DNA from: Impatiens glandulifera
Lineage: Eukaryota; Streptophyta; Magnoliopsida; Ericales; Balsaminaceae
Direction: 5' to 3'
Assembly (NCBI RefSeq): GCF_907164915.1
Contig: NC_061868.1
Coordinates: 20,145,819 to 20,209,818, forward strand
Length of the DNA stretch: 64,000 nucleotides
Shown here: positions 45,942 to 59,200 of the stretch, piece after piece
How positions within the stretch are numbered: position 1 is the first letter of the stretch
Layout: each line of letters opens with the position of its first letter
The notes under the pieces: model-generated
What the model was told of the DNA's origin: nothing
The model's database searches: none
What the model saw: the letters and a program-made list of their open reading frames with translations, nothing else
Program-made: the position numbers and the translations under genes

Positions 45942-46007
45942 ATAAAGCTCAGGAAATAATATATTTTATTACCCAGATGGGTTTCTTGGTAATTCCGTCT
46001 TTCTTCT

Positions 46008-46196
46008 TCAGCTTCCAGATCTGGACTGAAGCTGCTTCCCGGAATAATCAAGTTTGAGGAATTGACGAAGCAAAGCAATGCCTGAATTGACACCCCGAAG
46101 ATGAATTGTGGATGAACTGGATGGGAACAGATCTAGCACTTCTCCTTTGTCTTCTTCTCGAAGTTCCGTTTTCAGGTCAGTGAACTCTTTCACCAT
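46008..46196 (-). other. Possible upstream ORF in mannanase leader
   Basis: A 62-codon ATG-initiated frame between the TATA box and the mannanase start. If the leader is not spliced it would precede the main start and could lower translation. It has no recognisable product and may be chance or lie in a leader intron. Confidence 0.3.
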
Positions 46197-46205
46197 TAAC
46201 TGAAC

Positions 46206-46219
46206 CTTTATAAATAAAG
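46206..46219 (-). promoter_or_regulatory. Probable TATA box of mannanase gene
   Basis: Minus strand CTTTATTTATAAAG, about 265 bp upstream of the ATG (45941). The only clear TATA motif in the region; transcription would start near 46180. Confidence 0.5.
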
Positions 46220-46994
46220 CAGCAGCACAGTTACAATCTTAAGCCTTGTTTGATTTGGAGTTTTTTGAATAACCAGGCCCTTCCTTGTTTGGTCTCTAAT
46301 TATTTGGTAAAATAATCTTCTTTCATTTTTAATATTTGATTGATTAGTATTTTAAGATGAACCTCAACAAAATAATCTCCTTCATTTTTAATATTTGAAT
46401 TATTTGATTGATTAGTATTTTAAGATTAATTTCAAATAATTAAACCTCAACAAAATCCTATTAATTATTTGTGGGCCTTTTATTCTTTTAAACACATCCA
46501 CTAATAATAAATTATATTATTCAAATTGCTAATAAAAATAAACATAATTTTTTTTATTTTGACTTATTTTCAGTTTATATGATATCATTTGTTTATCAAC
46601 ATTAGATCCCTTATTTTTAATTAAAATTAAATTTTAATAATTTAACCTAAATAATATTTTTTTTAAAATTAATGAAAAAAGAGTGTTTTCCATTTTTTTA
46701 TTTTTTTATATAACTATGACAAAGAGTATTATTTTATTACTTGAATTAAATTTAATGTTAAGGGAAGAGGAACGGGTCATGGGAATGTCTGCTTTATGAA
46801 TGTGGTTTGCTTTGATTAATCTTTTAGGCAAAATTAGGTCAATGGTTGAGGCCATGTTCCTCCCCAATTTAGGTAATTTTGCATCTTTTCCTTGTGATGT
46901 GGCACTTTATAATCCCAATTTCATTTTAACTTGCAAACAATGAATATTTCACTTTTCTTGTAAAGATATTCTTAGATATTGAATTATTAATATT

Positions 46995-47044
<50 letters not shown>

Positions 47045-50000
47045 TTTAATAAACTAGTACAACTTAGTTCTTGAGAAGAATCAAAAGTGACATTTATATT
47101 TTTAAAATTATTGTAAGACTGGGTTAGGTAAAATTAAAATTAAAATTTGGAGTTTAATTCTTATTATTTGTTACATTATTTAAAATTAAGAATTGAAATT
47201 ATAATTTCAATGAAATTCAAATCAAGTTTTACTTTATAATTTCATATTTTTTAGTTCAAAATAATAATTAATTTTTAATTTTATCATTTACAACCTTACA
47301 TCTTAAATTTAAGAAGTTAAAATTTTGAATTAATATTTGTTTATTTAAACTGAACTTTATATATAAAAAAAACTATTAGATACTTAATTATTAATATCTT
47401 AATAATATACATTTAAATTGTTTTATTATATTTTTTATAACATAGAAATTAAAATTAAACAATTTTATTAAAAAAAATAAAAATTTGAATGTGAATGTAT
47501 GTGAATTTAAAATTAAAATTTTACTGCCAATTTAATTGTATTTCAATTTCCGTCCCCACTAGTTATCTTATACCTGAAATTTGAAAACCATTTTTGTTAA
47601 AACCCATTTTTCTAAATAAGGAGACTTTTGTGATGATAGTTGGATATTTGTATTTTAATGTTTTTTTTTTTATTTTTAACTTGTTTTTTATATGAAATGA
47701 ATTATCTCTTTTTAATTAAATTATTTAATTTATTGAAAAAAATATTAAAATATCTTTATATATATATATATATAGAAAAGGTTTAATATAATCCCAACTT
47801 TTAAGAAATATTTGTCATTTTAGTTATTTTATTCTAACTTTTATGTTAATATAACAATAATTAGGTTTTAAATGGAAATTGATTCCATGATCACTTTTGC
47901 AACTTTGTAATGATTATAAATTTTTTAATTTTTATTTAATACATGCAAATTAAATATATAACTTACCAACACACTAGATATTTTTTTTAGATAGAGTGAA
48001 ATTTCATTTATGATATTACTTTGCTGGTTTCTAGAGTAATGTTTTCTATTTTCTTTTTATTGAATAAAGCAGAAACTGTATAATCAATAAGTTTTGGAAT
48101 ATGTTTATGATTTTTATATATAATATTGTAGAATTATGTAAATCAAAACCAAATATGTTAAAGGTTTAATAGTTTATTAGAGGAAACAAATGAATAATCC
48201 TATGAAAAGACAAACAAAGCCTGTCCATATGTCTTCTAGCACTGGTTGCCAGGTCCAATGACAACAAAATCTAATTTTATTTTACAGGTATCATTGATGT
48301 GGGCTTTATTCTCTAAAAAATCTATATCAATTTATGTAAATTATAAGTGTGACAATTGACATGTACAATTTATTAAAATAAATTAATTTATTGTATCTCA
48401 ATTCAATTTAATTTTTTTTTACATAGTATGATTGTATTAGATCATGGGTCATTTAAACATTTTATCAGATTTTAATCATAAACTAGTCTAAAATTTGCAA
48501 AAATTTTAAAGTTTTATTTATATTGAAAGAGATAATTATTAAATTTAATCATTAATAATAAAGAGTTTTAAAATACTAAATAAAATATGTATTATTTTAT
48601 AAAATTTATACTTAATAATTTTAATTTTAATAAAAAAATATATATATAAAAAATTAAAATTTTAGTGTAATTAAACTTAAATATAATATAGTTTTTGAGT
48701 TATTTTGTTTGAATCTCATAACTAATGTTATTAATTGATATTATAATATTAATTAAATAATTATATGATTTAAAATTATAATATTTTAATTTCATTTTTA
48801 CCATTATATATATATATATATATTTATTTTTTTTGAAAATCTTGATTGTTTATTTTGAATCTCTTATGGGATTTTAAATTGATATTTCAGGGAATGACTT
48901 ATATATTAACATAAGAATTATACATATTTATCTACATCTTCGTACAAAATTTTATTTATATTATTTTATAAAATGGTATATATTATATTATGACTAGGTC
49001 TAAGTTTTTGGTCAAGCCGGTAAACAAATTAAAATCAATAAAGAAAGTCCAATTGGCCCGAGCACTAACTAGTAACTAATAATAGTCTAATTACTCTAGT
49101 ACTGTTACGTTTCCCTTTATTAAAAAATATTTATTGACATTTTAATTACATATTTAAAATTAAAATTATATATATATTCATATTAAAATACAAAATAAGA
49201 ATAACAGTAATAAGACGGAACGAATTAAGCACATAATCAAACTATGGTTGCTTGTTCAAAACTTCAGATTTTTGTGGTTTTTTAGAATCAAACATTGATT
49301 TAGTTTAACTCCCAAAATTTGTGAAGATAACAAATTTTGTTTTAATTTAAGGAATTAAATTTGTGACTTTTAATACATTATATCATTTTCTTACTACTTC
49401 AAATTATTATATCATTTTCTTACTACTTCAAATTATATTACATCTTATTTTGCTTCGAATTATATTATATAATATTCTGTTGCTCAGGATTAAATTGAGT
49501 TTACTACAAAATTCTTACATATTTATATTTTTAAGATTATTCTAAATATATTTTAAAATAAATAAAACAAAACAAAAAATGAAAAGAATGAACAATAACA
49601 AAAACAAAAACAAAAGACTAATTTAAAGTGTACAAGGCAAAAATATCATTCAAATGAGTTTTTTATTGCGTCTCAAATAAATATACCAAAAGGAGATTGA
49701 AATACAAAAATATCATCTTAGTTGTGATATCCATAAATAGAATAAGCTAACACTCTTTTAAAAAAATAAAACGCATTAAATTGAAATCAAACAAGAATCT
49801 TCCAAAGAACTAATAAGAAAAGTTAGGAAACTAACATTATCAATAATACACTTTCTTTAATGACTAATTATATCAATATTTTTGCTTTCTGTCTTTAATA
49901 ATACAAATCTCTATAACTATTATCCTTGTAACAAAATATCTTTAGTATCAATATGTTTGACTATGGTGATTTAGTTTGTACATTATCTTCACTAATTTTT

Positions 50001-53000
50001 GTTAGGATCTCATATTAAGAAATTATCGTTTAGTTATTTTTTTAATGAGAACCAAATATAAGACTTTTATACGGAAATCACTTAATTCAAAAACCGACCA
50101 ATGACATGACATAAATTCAATCACGCTAAATATTAAATAGATTCTTAGTGAATATTAATTTAGAGGTGATAACAAAATCTATGGTCTAAGTAATTAGGTC
50201 CCACTACAAATAAACTTATGCCAACGTTACAATTATTGAAAACTAACACAATTTAATGTTGTATTGGACTTGGACGAAGTGTCACACCTCATTGACTAAC
50301 TATGCATTCCTTATCCAAATAGAGCAAATTTTAAACCAAACTATACATATTAATAATTATTTTTTATTTTTAATGTAGGATATTTTTTTATATATTTATA
50401 AAATTATTTTAAATTCAAAAATCAGTTACATATAATAAAAATAAATAAATTACAAAATAAATATTAATAAAATTTAAACAACTAAATAAAAATATAAATG
50501 TTAAATAATATGTAATATTATTGCAATCATTCAAATCTTAAGAAAGAAGATCGAGTTTTTTTATGTGACTTCAAATATACTTGACAAGTGAAGAAATAAA
50601 GCAAGTCAAACAAATCAATCAATCAAATAGTATAAAAAAATCTCTATAAAAGCGGTAGTGAAAATTGTCTTTATAACAAGAGAATACTTATAAAAGACTA
50701 AAAAAGCCTCCAACTGAAAATCTTTCGGTGACAATTTATTGAAAAAATAAAAAAATAATTCAAATCCTTTAACTTCATCTCATTTGTTGTTAAAAATGAA
50801 CGAATACTCGAGAAATGATCATCAAAACAATAGGCAAACGCCTCACCAACCGCAGATCATAAAAATTTGTAATGAAAAATCCGACTAGACTAAACAAAAT
50901 ATTATATTAAACAAAAACACAACACTAATACAAATCTAGTTGGTGAAAAAAATGAGACATCATCTTATGCTAAAAAAAATTGGACAAAAATAACTTTCAA
51001 TTTTTATATTAAAAACAGTAAAAAAAACACTGAAACATAAATAAAATGTATTTTCAAAGATACATATAGAATGTTTTAGACTTGTTTTAAATATCTCATC
51101 AAACTTTAGGTCTTATTTTGATATTTCACCCATATATATTAATTTACAAGCAGCTGCTTATTCTTGACTTAGAACCTTTAAATCCTTAGTCCAAAAATTC
51201 CATTATTGGTAGTTAAGTTCTCTTTATTTATTTATTTGATTAATTAATTAGTATGTTTAGAAAGAGCCCGGTCAGATAATTTTAAATTTAAATATTAATA
51301 AACAATTATTCATTATTTTTTAATTAAAAATTAATTACCAATTATTCCCAACTGACTTTTTCAAGAAATGTTATATATAAAAGTAGGTTTGTAATTTTGA
51401 ATGCTACACGAAAACACGACCTAGACTGAATAAAAAAAATTAAGTTAGGGTTATGTATTTTTTGTTCGAGTTAAAATTGGGTCGACATGTTTAACTTAAT
51501 TAATAAACAAGTCAAAATCGTGTCGATCTAAGATTACCCAAAATAGACTCGATAACCCGTTTACAAGTTTCTTTTGTTGAGTTTTTTTGTTATTCTTTCT
51601 CATTCACTCACTAATTTTCTTTTGTAATTTTTTTATAAACGAATTTTTAATTTAACTTCATTTTTATTTTGTATTGATGTTTTTAATTTGAAATAGAGAA
51701 ATGTGAATTAATTGCATGGGTTTAATTCGAGTTGAGTTAGATAAATTGAGTCAAACGAGTCAGATTCAGGTCAATCACAAATAAATAGGTCAGGTTTAAG
51801 TTAGAGATTTTGACTCGAATTACTAAACAAATCAGGTTTTTGTAGAATCTTTCAACCCAATTTGAACCCTCTAACCTAACTTGAAACTTACTTAGATTGT
51901 CACTTTTAATAAAAGTAAAATATTAAGGAATATATAATAAAAGTGATATGTAAGTTAAATATAATGAAAGGAAATATAAATCAAACATAAATCAATATTA
52001 ATTCAAGATGTTGAAAGTAGATTCATTTGATATATTTATATATGTAATCTAAATAAAAGATGGGTAGACTTTTTTTTTATTTTTTTTTTATTTTTTTTTA
52101 AACAAGATTGGTAGCCTACAAACTGTTGCAAAGAAATTATAAATATATAAATATTTACAATGTTTGAATTCAACGTCTAAATAGATATAATAAACTATAT
52201 TTTACTAACTTTTTTCTTCAATGAATTTATATTGTTATAATACTAATTTTTTATTTGGAGAAAAATGTAAAAGTTTAGAGTAGGCTAACTATATATATAT
52301 AATGATGCTTAATTTTGAAAGTATTCGGATTGTCAAATTGAGAGCTGTGGTTAATTTGGATATATATGTGAGAGTAAATGAATATTTGAGTCGGATTCTG
52401 GGTTGATTCACCCATAAACTTAAAAACAATTAAAAATAAAATTAAAAATGCTATAAGTATGTTTCGAACTCGCAACCTAACAAAAACAAGTACAAATCTT
52501 TAACCAACTAGACTAATACTAATTTTTATTTTAAATTCAACACCAAATTTGATGAACGCGGGACGTTGTAACAATATATTTTTATTGTGCATCGTACGAG
52601 AATCTTCCTAGTGGTTTTTATTGTTGCTCAATATTTTTTTTTAATTTTTTTGTATGTATATATATTAAAATATACCATCATTTTTTTAATAGAAAAATTT
52701 ATAATCATAAACAAATTTAATGTTAAGATTATTTGAAAAGTAAATGATATATTCTGTCTTCTTTGAAATCCGGTTCATTGAAATGTGAGATACTTTTGAT
52801 TATTTGGAGTTGAATATAAATATATAATAAAAAATAATTAAATGAAACTAAAATATATTTTAATTAATAATTTTAATAATGTGATTTTTTTAAGGGTATA
52901 GAATATGATACACTATTTGATTAGAATGATATTTCAATATCGAAATACGTAATGCTGGATTAAGTTTAAGAGAACTTATATAAACATCAATTCTAAGAGA

Positions 53001-54096
53001 TTTGTTAGGTTCTTGAATAGAGATATCAAATTCTTTATTTAAATACTGAATCAAACCAATTTAACTATTTTAACTTGTTTATTCATTTATATTTTTTTAT
53101 AAATTTTTGAAATAGTTTAAAATTAAAAAATATAAAACACTATTATTATTTTAATTTTTATATTTTAATATAAAATTAAGAAATATATTTTTGATTTACA
53201 TTATTTTTTATATATAATTTTTTATACTTTATTTATATAAATAAATCTTATTTATATATTATTATAAATATTTGTATATTAGAAAATATTGTTAGTATAA
53301 AATAAAATATTAATAATTATTTTAATAAATTAAAGGTGATGTCAGAGTTTATTTAGTTACATAGCCAACTAGACTAAGAGTCACATGTCAAAATATATAT
53401 ATGTATATAAAATGTTTTATTTTAAGATTTTAGGTGGGGCGGAAGCCCACCCTAGCCCATGTGTGGCTCGGGCCCCTCGATACACCATCAAATTTACATT
53501 TCACAATTATTTAGGAATTAATTCTTCTCAATTCAAATAATTAGTTAAATTTGGAATATCAATCTACAAATAATACAAAATAAAATTTAAAATATCAAAA
53601 AATTAAATGAGAATTTAGATATTAAATAATATGATAATTTAAAAAATAAAATAAAATTCCAATTATTCAACCATCTTGAAATTTGTTAAGGGTAACTCAA
53701 AATATGATCTCATTTGAATCAAGTGTGTGAGCGGTTTGGTTGGTAAGTTTATTGACCGAAATGCATATTCAAACCATTAGTTTATCAGTTTGATTGGTTC
53801 GATTTAAACGATTAAAAGTTTATTTTGGTCGGTTAAATCAGTTTGATCAATGGACAAATTTGTTAAATATATATCAATAATAACCGATATCTATTTCATA
53901 TGTATGAACAAATACAAATATTATAAATAACATCGAATAACATAATTTATTAATCACTAGAATAATTTCCAAAATACAAATGCATTATACTAAGATTTTT
54001 GTTTACTAAAAATCACAATAAAGCTATTTTTTACTAAACATTACAATAAAAACAAGTCAACAATTTTGAAATTAAATTTGTCTACTACAAATAATT
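46220..54096. other. Large gene-free AT-rich region
   Basis: No gene supported on either strand. Contents: local duplication around TTGATTGATTAGTATTTTAAG (46309-46450); (AT)n of about 21 units at 46999-47041; shorter TA runs near 47759 and 48804; a 29-bp tandem duplication (49381-49436, TATCATTTTCTTACTACTTC); dispersed-repeat sequence with CGACCCG/AACCCG-like motifs at 51400-51850; poly-T tracts near 52070-52100; and GGTTTGGTTGGT/CGGTTCAG-like repeat sequence from 53700. Probably decayed transposon DNA. Confidence 0.55.
46999..47041. repeat. (AT)n microsatellite, about 21 units
   Basis: Uninterrupted alternating AT run. Confidence 0.95.
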
Positions 54097-54230
54097 AGAG
54101 AAATGATTAGGTGAAGGAATTTGGTGAGAGAATGACTTGGCATAATCTTATTCGCTGAAAAAATCAAATAATTTCTCTCTTTTCTCTGCCAAGTCATTCT
54201 CTCACCAAATTCCCTCTCTCTATCACTCCT
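54097..54230. mobile_element. Mutator-type MITE, 134 bp
   Basis: Flanked by a perfect 9-bp direct repeat CAAATAATT (54088-54096 and 54231-54239), the duplication length of Mutator-like transposons. Arms are inverted: 54117-54143 (GGAATTTGGTGAGAGAATGA plus CTTGGCA) pairs perfectly with 54186-54212; the outer 20 or so bases of each arm pair imperfectly. The loop of about 42 bases is AT-rich. No coding capacity. Confidence 0.75.
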
Positions 54231-54239
54231 CAAATAATT

Positions 54240-55695
54240 AATATATTTGATAGTCTACTACCAAGTCTTTAAATTTATGATATTACCTCATTATTATTAG
54301 TTTAAATATGTGTTATGACATAATAATTATAATATATTACCCATAATTCAATTTTTGTTCCAGTCTTATTTAAAGAAAACAAATGCAAGAATCTTGAAAT
54401 TCAAGTAAAGGACAACAAAGATAAGAACATTGAAGTCCTGGAAAAAAACTATTTTTATCAGATCAACACGAGTTCGTACTAAGAAAGATTACCCAATGGA
54501 AATAAGCAAACTTCATCATCTTCTTCAATTCAATCTCCTTACATCGCAAGGGGAAGGAGAAGGAGAAGGGGAAGGGGAAAAATGTCTTATGACTGAACAA
54601 GTTTATTTGGAAATAAACACCCTGATTATGGTAGTTATGATCTGTTTTTATTGTATTCTTTTTGTTTGTAATCTCTGTTGTTTGTTTTTGTAAATGTTAC
54701 TAATCAATTTCTTTAGAGTCTTTTGATTGTTATCCATTAATCACATCTAGGGTTTATATGGCTTTGATTATTGACCTTTCCATTTTTTAGATGTTTAATG
54801 AAATAAAATTAACCGTTCCTCCGAAAAAATATATTATTTTTTAAATATTTAATCGATTTGAACGGTTTTAGTAGCGTTGACCTGACAAACTGAACCGTTT
54901 GAGATCAGTTTGGTAAAACGAAAACCGTAATGAATTCGGTTTGATCGGTTCAGTTTGATATTTAGTTTGGTTTGAGCGGTTTCAGTTCAAAAGATTGATC
55001 GATTTCCATACATCCTTAATTTGAGTTACATAAAGATGATTGAAAAATAAAGCAAGCCGAACAAACCAATCATGTTGTGTCAAAAGAATCTCTATAAAAA
55101 ATTATGAGCGGTAATGAAATTTGTCTTTGTCTGTGGGTTGATAACCAATATCGAAAAATGTTCTGTCATGTAATAACTGACTATTTATAAATATGGTAAA
55201 AATAATGAGAAATTCGTACAAATCAATGGAGTAAAAAAATCCCTTCAATTAAAGATTATCTTAAAAAACTCTTTAGAAACAACTCCATATTTGACAACTT
55301 CACCTCCTCTTTGCTGTTAAGAAAGAGATTACACAAACTCGAGAAATCATCACTACGACAATTATCGACTATGAGCAACAAATGACCCACGAAAAAAACT
55401 AGGAGTATCAAATTTAAGTAGTGAAAATAAAACGAGATATCCTCTCAAACGATTTTTAATGACAAATAAGAAACTTATAATTATCCAGTGTAAAAAGCAT
55501 AATTACATTTTCTTTTAAATATTATTTTTTTATTATTATATATTTACCCAATAAATTAATTTTTACAAATAATTTGAAAGAAAACTTGAAATTAGGTCAG
55601 GCTTTTGATGTTCGTTATAGAGAGAGAAAAGGAGAGTCGTTTTATGCGTGATACTATAGAAGCCATTGTTGTTGTTCTGTGATCTTGTGATCTGT
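54240..55695. other. Gene-free stretch before kinase gene
   Basis: Includes a GGAGAA/GGGGAA microsatellite (54549-54579) and repeat sequence with CGGTTTGATCGGTTCAG-type motifs at 54840-55015 similar in style to 53700-53860. No gene supported; open frames here are short and lack conservation cues. Confidence 0.5.
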
Positions 55696-55736
55696 TAGAG
55701 AGAGAGAGGAGAGAGGAGAGAGGAGTGAGAGAGAGT
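55696..55736. repeat. GA-rich microsatellite in kinase promoter/leader
   Basis: AGAGAGAGAGG-type purine run of about 40 bases. GA/CT tracts are common near plant core promoters. Confidence 0.8.
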
Positions 55737-55778
55737 CTTCTTCAACGTCTTCTTACATTATAAGCTAGTTTTTGGACT

Positions 55779-55787
55779 GTATAAAAA
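55779..55787 (+). promoter_or_regulatory. Candidate TATA box of kinase gene
   Basis: GTATAAAAA, about 450 bp before the coding start at 56231. The leader between has upstream ATGs (for example 55927) and may contain an intron. Confidence 0.4.
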
Positions 55788-56230
55788 CCCTTTTTATGGT
55801 TATAACATGGAAAGTGTGATATGATGATTTTATTTACCCCTATTGACTAAGTCCTCTGCCGACTCAACATTTATATGTCATAATTAATTGCTTGACACAT
55901 ATGCGTGGATTTCAGTATTTATTGCCATGAACGCGTTTTCAACACTCGGAAGAAGAACAAACGAAAGCCATCCACTCAATCGATTCTCTCTTCACTCCCT
56001 CTTTCGCCGAAGTTTCACTATCACACCTGGACAGATCATGGAACCCTAACTCCTCTTCATTTCCAGCTTTATCTTCCATCGGAGCTAGTACGGACACCAT
56101 CCTTCCATTTCTTCTCCTTATATATCTGTTTCTTATCAAGAATTTGCAGGTTTCACTCTTAATCGATTCTTATCTCTAATGGGGAACGATTTATAATCGA
56201 GCTTATTTGCAGCTGTATTGATTGATTCGC

Positions 56231-59200
56231 ATGGGTTGTCTTTGTGCTAAGCCTTCTACCATCGATGATGATGATGATGACGAAGAAAATCCAGTACATA
56301 GACAGGTGGTGAATAAGGCGGCGGCGGCGGCGGCGTCGTCGTCGTCACAATTGCATCATCAGTCCAGGAGGACTTCTTCGAGAAGGGATGAAACTTTACA
56401 GATCAAGGGTAGAACAGATGAAAGTGAAGTTGGTATTGAGGTAAATGATAGGAGAGTAGTGAATCGTTCAAGAAGGGTGCAGGACGACAATTTCGATGAC
56501 AGGAGAAGAGAAAGAGAGAATTCTGAAGTTCCTATTTCCTCTTTACCAGTCATTGGAACTTTTCCAAAGGCTAATGAAGCTGAGCAGGTTGCTGCAGGTT
56601 GGCCATCTTGGCTTTCTACAGTGGCCGGTGAGGCTCTTAAAGGATGGGTACCAAGAAGATCGGATACTTTTGAGAAATTAGACAAAGTATGCATCTCCCT
56701 CCTTCTTCTTCTTATTCTTCCTTTCTTGTACTCAAATTTATCAAACCCTGAGATTGTTCTGAATCCAATAAATCTGAGTGTCAAACTCACTTGTTTTAGT
56801 ATTGGGATGTCTCGATTCTTCATATGAAAGGCCTATGGAGGTATTCTTTACTCATATCATGCTAAGGAGGAAACATCATACTCTTATTAGCTAATGGAAC
56901 AATGGTATTATTACATGTGCCTTTTGTTTGAAGAATCAATGACTATTTTTTTGGGGAAAATTATTTTCTTACTTCGAAGAGGCTAGCACATCATCTCAAA
57001 TCTCAAATCTCAAAACCGTGAACCCAACTTCAGTTAAGGTGTTTTTAGTTAGAATCAAATTTTTTAGACTCACAACTTGATTTCAAAACTCTTACTACTT
57101 GAGTTGAGTAACCGAGTGATGTTTTTAAGGAAATTTAAGTATGCTTTGGATGCGGTTCTTAATATTTTTTTATCATCTTGAAGGCCTTAGGCAATGGTTG
57201 TCATTATGTTAGTGTCATTTCAGTTTTTGTAACCCTTTCGTTTCGCTTTCCTTTGTGTCATATTTGTTATGCACTTATGCTCTGTACTTTGTCGCCTACT
57301 CGTTGTCTTTTTATTGGATTGGCCTTCCAAAACCACTTTTGGCTAAAATTATTGAAATTGCAACTTGTTATTCATATTGATGATGTTTGGAGTATACCTA
57401 ACCATGCAGATTGGACAAGGGACTTATAGTAACGTGTACAAGGCTCGCGATTTGATTAACAAGAAAGTTGTTGCTTTAAAGAGAGTGAGGTTTGATATGA
57501 TGGACCCCGAGAGTGTGAGGTTTATGGCAAGGGAAATCCTCATTCTCCGTAGGCTTGATCATCCCAATGTAATAAAATTGGAAGGCTTGGTCACTTCTCG
57601 GACATCTTCCAACCTTTATCTCGTCTTTGAGTATATGGAACACGATCTCACAGGACTTGCATCTCTACCTGGTTCAAAGTTCTCCGAATCTCAGGTAATT
57701 ATGACCGAAATTTCACTTTCTAAATTCGAAAAACTTGTATCCACTCAAAGTAGTTCAAATTGTAAGAGTCTGAACTAAGAGAATTAGGTTTCAGGTTCGA
57801 TTCCACTGAAAGCTATCTACAGTAAGGCAGTGGAATGCTGTGCTAGTCTCCTATAGGAGTCTAGATAAAATGAACAGTTTTTATAATGCAAACAGTGTCT
57901 ATACCAAGTATTGAATGTGCGTTAAACAGTTAAACTAATTTTCAGGTGAAATGCTACATGAAACAACTTCTAAGTGGTCTTGATCATTGTCATAGTCGTG
58001 GTATTCTTCACCGGGATATAAAGGGTTCAAACCTTCTTATAGATAATCATGGCATCTTGAAGATTGCTGATTTCGGCTTAGCAAGTTTCTTTGATCCTCG
58101 TCGGAATATTCCACTTACTAGCCGTGTTGTAACTCTTTGGTACCGACCACCTGAACTTTTACTTGGGGCAACACATTATGGCGTCTCTATCGATTTGTGG
58201 AGTACCGGTTGCATACTTGGAGAATTATACGCTGGCAAACCTATTATGCCTGGTAGAACTGAGGTGCGCAAATATTTTTGTTTTCTTTCCTAATTTATTC
58301 GCGAATCTTCTTGTAAAGTGGATTATTTGGCTTAAATGACTACAATTCTTTATAAATTTAGTATTTTAGTTGATCTTCTGAATGATGTGATGGAAGAAGT
58401 GATAGCTGAAAATCTCATAGGTTGAGCAATTGCATAAAGTATTCAAGCTATGTGGCTCGCCCTCAGAAGATTACTGGAGAAAGTTAAGAGTGCCTCAATC
58501 AATTGCATTCAAACCTTTGCATCCATATAAATCCCGTTTAATCGAGACCTTTCGAGATTTTCCTCCTGCAGCCCTTGCACTTATGCAGACATTATTATCT
58601 ATTGATCCTGCACATCGCGGATCTGCAGCCGATGCTATCGAGAGTCAGGTAACTAACATTTTTCTGTTCTTTGTTTGGCTATGTTTGGATTTGTATAGTT
58701 GGAACTATAATTTATGCATGGAGAAATGATCTAATTGCCATCACAAAGTGAAAATGATGGAATTGAAATTTAGGTATTGTTTGAGATTAACTTTAAATAA
58801 CTCATTATTCCACTAACAATCTACTAATCAATCATGTCTCGAACAAGATTATTTGAAAATATCCTTGTTATTCAAATAACCCTAGACCGATTCCTTATAT
58901 TTTAAATCGTCAAACAAATAATTTGCACTCTTCCAGAACCAAACATAGCCTTATATAAAACTCTTTGGGTTTTATTCAATTGATTAATTTCTGTTACTTT
59001 ACAGTATTTCAGTACGAAACCATTTGCTTGCGATCCTTCTTGTCTTCCTAAATACCCTCCGAGCAAAGAGATCGATGCCAAAATGCGAGAAGAAGCAAAC
59101 AGAAGGTTTGAATTCTACATCGTTAAATTTTGCTCTCGTTATTTCCTATATTTTCGTTATATAAACATAATTTTGGATTAATTTCGACAGGAAAATAGCC

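Noticed and set aside
54430..54693. 87-codon plus-strand frame
   Set aside because: Includes a GGAGAA microsatellite and hydrophobic random-looking tail; no promoter or homology cue.
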